Shown in pieces: positions 60,801-64,000 of a stretch of DNA of 64,000 nt. Origin of the DNA: Centrapalus pauciflorus (Eukaryota > Streptophyta > Magnoliopsida > Asterales > Asteraceae); contig JAANYP010000388.1 of assembly GCA_020465985.1 (NCBI GenBank), positions 652,200 through 716,199 of the forward strand, written 5' to 3'. The translations under genes were made by a program, and so were the position numbers. The notes beneath the pieces are model-generated. The model saw nothing but the letters and a program-made list of their open reading frames with translations. It did not search any database and was not told where the DNA came from. The first letter of the stretch is position 1. The number at the start of each line of letters is the position of its first letter.

Positions 60801-61130
60801 TTGAATTCTTATGTTTGTAAGTCTGAAATTGTGAAACATAATAAGCTTGTATGGCAACCAAAGAAAAAGGACCCAGTGTATGACAAGCAAAAGGATCCAC
60901 AGATAAAAACTTCAAAAACAATTCCACCGAGAATTGTACAAAAGTGGATACCCAAAAGAACAATTCAAAAATGGGTACCTAAAATAAATTCAAACGATAA
61001 GCCTAAAGCCATATCAGTTAGCAAATCAAAAGATACTATGCATGTTTTACCTAAAACTAAAGTACCCAACTACAAGTGGGTACCTCATGTGCTATTACGT
61101 TTTATAGGTAAACCATGTATGGTACCTTGA
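57831..61130 (+). CDS. Extended Gag of copia element H (1,099 codons, intact)
   Basis: The only long intact ORF here. The ATG at 57831 (MSKDALAMGSETKPPILYRG) is preferred over an upstream in-frame non-ATG extension. Residues ~15-240 are a copia Gag core (YVQWRERFLEFI, KTAKSIWDEVCKIMRGSDRA, LNPEWEKYAMIIQQTKDIEE). A zinc knuckle CYNCGKPGHYAREC starts at residue 350 and should bind the element's RNA. Then come an acidic Ser/Glu region (~395-505), a coiled coil (~505-625), a long Lys/Ser/Asn linker, and repeats of KW(V/I)PK near residues 1005-1085. Copia Gag is usually about 300 residues, so about 700 residues are added between zinc knuckle and protease. It stops 10 bp after the protease motif begins in another frame. 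Confidence 0.88.
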   Translation: MSKDALAMGSETKPPILYRGEYVQWRERFLEFISFHDLSEEMLKSLTEGPAIFMETIPGVPTGNPPIPPRTVEVTNLTEAQKKRKLGDKTARKLLLISIPNDIYTCLTNTKTAKSIWDEVCKIMRGSDRAATNRARNSLMTFENFRAREGELLENTYLRFVNLVSEVKRNGVTKSNLDINVKFLNVLNPEWEKYAMIIQQTKDIEEMDFHMIFENLNNYQEVVLRKMSGKKKAEKETADPLALLAEKKYKYKLKKEKRAVISSTSSESESSDSSVDSEFEEMKKQMALLTKAFQKKFYRKPTNNKMRYKTGSRKVEKKDKYEKAGESSARKSDKYEKSDKSIKKESEQKCYNCGKPGHYARECRSPVVKNSDYYIRKALLAKEKEAGKALMAEDDHWLQLSEDDDILDEDAHICLKSEIFNESELSESAMIAEDEVWVGLTDDEDEEQKESDSDEEEENEEVALMASGQNKAENEENSESDNSEDSEGQEVNSISDSDIDDSCILEEKLTNMAFMLKKFEKSLKAEKKKVHSLENKLINEHNLVLDFSKDKALALRTISDLQDKEKELQSNILNLNHKISDLEESLKIAELEASNFSVKYHAIFEERTKLYEKIKKMEDEFIKRGQTDQTMYLNQPKDTEFYNSKSGIGWENPKYLTKAITNSPTLYDVRYMNLGLKMTFLKASEEVESSEEIKRSRSDKMQNYVDYTKINEISNIVDTKEEYIQTYSERDLSELPTQSQKLYIPNSILEQINSDLELKIKSFETENGSLKSELLKIEQKLLDKSKNINMSDPHSSISLDSINSEKEFDLFMHSDINSLDQRFDKIGEFIKPLTNKLSTGNKESVQILQRKTTDSLKPSENSPSVQQKKEKTKLFVKSPNFEKGESSSSTNSLARTAKYSTGMKRLQKNQASKSSNSQTSFMSDNVVNGSRKQVWRKKQREEKNKIIKQEWRVKGKIVTDRNNKIEHSVCNNNKLVNNSCVKFSRSKLIALNSYVCKSEIVKHNKLVWQPKKKDPVYDKQKDPQIKTSKTIPPRIVQKWIPKRTIQKWVPKINSNDKPKAISVSKSKDTMHVLPKTKVPNYKWVPHVLLRFIGKPCMVP

Positions 61131-62500
61131 TTCGGGATGCTCCAAACACATGACCGGACAACGAGACACACTCATGGACTTTGTAGAAAAGTTCTGTGGG
61201 ACGGTAAGATTTGGAAACGATCAGTTTTGTCCGATCAAGGGATATGGAAGTCTGAAATATGACAAAATCACAATCCAAAAGGTCTTTTATGTTGACGGTC
61301 TTGGTCATAATCTATTCAGTATTGGACAACTGTGTGATAAGGGATTAGAAGTCAACTTTAAAGCCAATCGGTGCAGCATCAAATCAGCAGAAGGAAAAGA
61401 AATTCTAGCAGGAACCAGGAAAACAAATCTGTACTCTATTGATCTAGCCTCGATCAATCTGAAGAAAGATGTCTGCTTCTTGTCAAAAGCAACATCCAAA
61501 ACTGCATGCGTTGGCATCGTCGTCTTTCGCATCAAATTGCAATGAACTGACCACCTAGAAAAAGGAGGGTTGAGTTAAAGGGCTCCCGGCTGGCGCTTAA
61601 ATATCAAAAAGAGCACTATGCGCGGCATGTGAAAGAAGGAAAGGATGACAAAAAGCAACACACCAAATACAAAACAACAAGGCACACTTTCCATCCCAAG
61701 ATGCATTAGAGTGACTACTGCATAATGGATGGTGTGTGGATCAGCACATTGCGAGTACAAGAGGTATAAATAAAGAAAGATAGGTACTGGGTGATAGGTT
61801 GATGACATACTCGCACGGATACATACCATGGGTGGTTTTTTTCCTGAAATCCAAATCAGCCATGCCACCAAAGATGGCTTCTACATCGGTGACTTCATTC
61901 GCGATAAATACAAGGTTAAGTTGCAACTCACCATCCAACAATTGCGACTCAGACAATGGAACAGAGTTCTACGAACAAATCAGTGGACTCGTTCTTTGCG
62001 TGTCATTTCGAGTTAACACCATCAAGTTCTTACTAGCTGCTCGGGAGACAGGAATCCACCACAGAACTGTGATGCGTTGAAAGAAGAAATCGACACTATT
62101 AGGAAGCAGCTGGAGGGACGATGTTGGCCTACGGCGCCAAGTTGTAACATGGTTCGCTGTGGGCGGAAGCGGTTCGCAACAGCAATTGTATTCACACAAA
62201 ACAGTGCAGTAAGAAATAAAAGATTCGGAAAGAACTCACGGAGGCGCTGTATCAATAAAAGATACCTTAAATAGGTTAAATTTGTTCCATGTCGTGTGGA
62301 GGTTTGCAGATTGCTTTATATGAATTTGCATAAAGAAAGACTGGGAAAGTTTAAGCAAAAGGCGGTAAGGAATCTTCATACGGGTATGTACACAAGGAAT
62401 CCGGTGTGCTTTCCGATATACAACAAGAGAACCAAGATATGTCAAAACGAGAGCCGTAAATGTTAAATTTGACGAAGGAAGGATAATGGCGCTCTGAAAC
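61108..62500 (+). pseudogene. pol of copia element H, decaying from protease onward
   Basis: Protease WYLDSGCSKHMTG at 61120 and a GAG-pre-integrase region are open to 61545 in a frame shifted +1 from gag. Further on, recognisable copia motifs appear but every few tens of bases the frame jumps: integrase-like LQLTIQQLR and DNGTEFYEQISG (61920-61995), AEAV and the FTQN segment (62155-62210), and ERLGKFK with YNKRTKI (62335-62445). The order is right, but there are many small indels and substitutions. The rate looks higher than in any other element here, which hints at poor consensus sequence and not only natural decay. Confidence 0.75.
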
Positions 62501-62559
62501 ACACCATGTCAGAACCCCGGACCTAACAGGCAGACTCTTTGGAGTCCAATAAAACAAAA

Positions 62560-62990
62560 TGCTTAATCAAAAAAAAAAAAAAAAAAAAAAAACAAAAAAA
62601 AAAAAAAGAAAAAAAAACTGAAAAAAAAAAAAATGAAAAAAAAAAAAAAAAAAAGAAAAAAAAAACACAAAAAAAAAAAAAAAAAAAAAAACACTCAAAA
62701 AAAAAAAAAAAAAAATAATACAAAAAAACACCAGAAATGGCCAAACAAACAATAGAACCAACTAAATAAGCAAAAAAAAAAAACATAGCCAAAAGAACAC
62801 AAACTAGAACTAGAGGAACTAATAATAGAAAGTGCAATAAAAAATAGCAAAAAGAGCGAAAAAATAACAAGATAAAAAAAAAAGAAAAAAAACACAAAAA
62901 AAAAGAAAAAAAAGAAAAAAAAAAAAAGACAAGCACTGGAACAAAAAACAAACAAGAAAATCAAAAGAAAAAACAACAATAATGCCCGCA
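62560..62990. other. A-rich low-complexity block, probable artefact
   Basis: Mostly runs of A broken by single other bases, then A-rich text with few Gs or Ts. It begins where the last trace of copia coding ends. The long Phe-rich reading frames on the minus strand come from this composition only. Confidence 0.8.
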
Positions 62991-64000
62991 CGAGGCGCCA
63001 AACCACCAAGCCAGCAAACCCCCGGCCCCCCCCAAAATGAAAACCCAACCAAACCACCTACCCCCCAAAACACCCCCCCACACCACCCCCCCACCCCCTC
63101 CCTGTCCTACCCACCCTCCCCCCACAACCTGACCCGCCCCCCCCACACCCCCCTACTCCCCCCAGCCCCCCCCCACCACCCCCCACCGCCCCCCCCCCCC
63201 CCAATACGCCGCCCCGACCACCCCCCCAACCAAACCCCCCCGACCCCCCCTTAGGGGACCACCCGCCCGCACCGCCCGAGGCCCGCCCCCCACACCCCAC
63301 CCACCGCCCAGCCCCCACCCCCCCCCCACGCCCCCAACCACAGCCCCCCTCCCCCCACCGCCCCCCCGCAATACCCCCCACCCCCCCAGAACCCCCCACC
63401 GTCCCGACACCGTAAAACCCCCAACTGGAACGACGCACCCTACCACACGCGCACCCCACGCCCCACTACCCCCCCATGCCCCCACCACCCCCCCCCATCC
63501 CCCCCCCCCCACCACCCCCCCCCACCTTCTACCCCCCCCCCCTCTCCGCCCACCGCGGCCCCCCCAGCCACCACACCACCCCCACCCCACCCCACCCCCC
63601 CCCCCCCCCCCCCCCACCGCGATACCCCCCTTCGTCTCCCCCCCCCCCCCCCCACCCCCCCACCCCGCACCCCCCACCACCCAACCCCGCCCCCAAGCCC
63701 CCACCGCCCCCGCACCAACCACTACCCACTCCCCCCCCCCCCCCTCCCCTACCCCCCCACGATTAAGCCCCTACCCCCCTCTCCACCCCCACCCCCCCTC
63801 ACCCACCCCACCTCCAGCCCCCCCCCCAGCCCGCAACAAACGACCCCAGCTCCGCCCCTCCGCCCCATCCATCACTCTCACCCCCCCCCACTCTCCCCTC
63901 ACCTAACCCCCCCCCACCCCATCCACCGCCGGCTTCTCCCTCTCCCCCACCCTCCCCCCCCCCACCCCCACCCATCCCCCCTCTGCCCACACACCACAAA
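62991..64000. other. C-rich low-complexity block, probable artefact
   Basis: About a kilobase dominated by C with some A and little G or T, changing abruptly from the A-rich block. Pro-rich (plus) and Gly-rich (minus) frames result. It lacks a repeat unit and does not resemble any telomere, satellite or gene I know. Confidence 0.8.

Noticed and set aside
62568..62600. Poly-A tail of a LINE or processed transcript
   Set aside because: The A-rich block lasts over 400 bp with mixed interruptions, follows copia pol mid-gene and has no 3' UTR or target duplication.
62523..63057. Phe-rich minus-strand ORFs resembling membrane proteins
   Set aside because: They are produced by runs of A on the plus strand in the low-complexity block.
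63058..63722. Long Gly-rich minus-strand and Pro-rich plus-strand ORFs
   Set aside because: They come from a C-dominated block with almost no G or T and no repeat unit. Any frame is open there.

Overview
This window is plant nuclear DNA, almost certainly from a flowering plant. It consists almost wholly of nested and decayed transposable elements, and I found no convincing host gene, rRNA or tRNA. The evidence is Ty3/gypsy chromovirus pol with a chromodomain-like tail, Ty1/copia elements primed by initiator-Met tRNA, a CACTA transposase relic with the plant-specific TNP2, DUF4218 and DUF4216 blocks, several MITEs and long (AT)n tracts. The accessory ORFs beside the copia elements recall those common in asterid (for example Asteraceae) genomes. 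That is an impression from memory, so the lineage is tentative.

Layout, left to right. 1-5966: 3' half of a broken gypsy element (A, plus) with its 2.5-kb 3' LTR. 5967-11578: 3' end of a copia-like element (E, plus): a spacer with hairpin repeats, a long accessory ORF behind a splice-acceptor-like site, a polypurine tract and an LTR. 12066-12601: a hAT-like non-autonomous element. 12650-21573: a complete but dead chromovirus (F, plus) with two 2.1-kb LTRs and an ATATA target duplication. 21862-25096: a CACTA transposase relic. 25316-32230: gypsy element B (minus), same family as A, with a MITE nested in its LTR, cut off inside gag. 32231-38673: a mosaic of a family-C LTR (minus), a solo gypsy LTR (D) sitting in a copia accessory ORF (G), the G LTR, and the 5' end of an E-family copia (E', minus). 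38674-48251: a large copia element (C, plus) with pol, an internal TATA promoter, a 4.2-kb accessory ORF and its 3' LTR. 48525-55463: a tandem duplication of a ~3-kb unit carrying a retroelement ORF relic and a Mutator-type fold-back MITE. 56242-62500: copia element H (plus) with a 294-bp LTR, PBS, a leader with a 22-bp phased repeat, an intact 1,099-codon gag and a pol that decays. 62560-64000: A-rich then C-rich sequence that looks like an assembly or base-calling artefact.

How the parts work together: each autonomous element once supplied its own Gag, protease, reverse transcriptase, RNase H and integrase. Only the H gag is still open. The most interesting biology is the recurring accessory (env-position) ORF in C, E and G. 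In C it follows its own TATA box, while in E it follows a 3' splice site, suggesting two different ways of making a subgenomic mRNA for related proteins.
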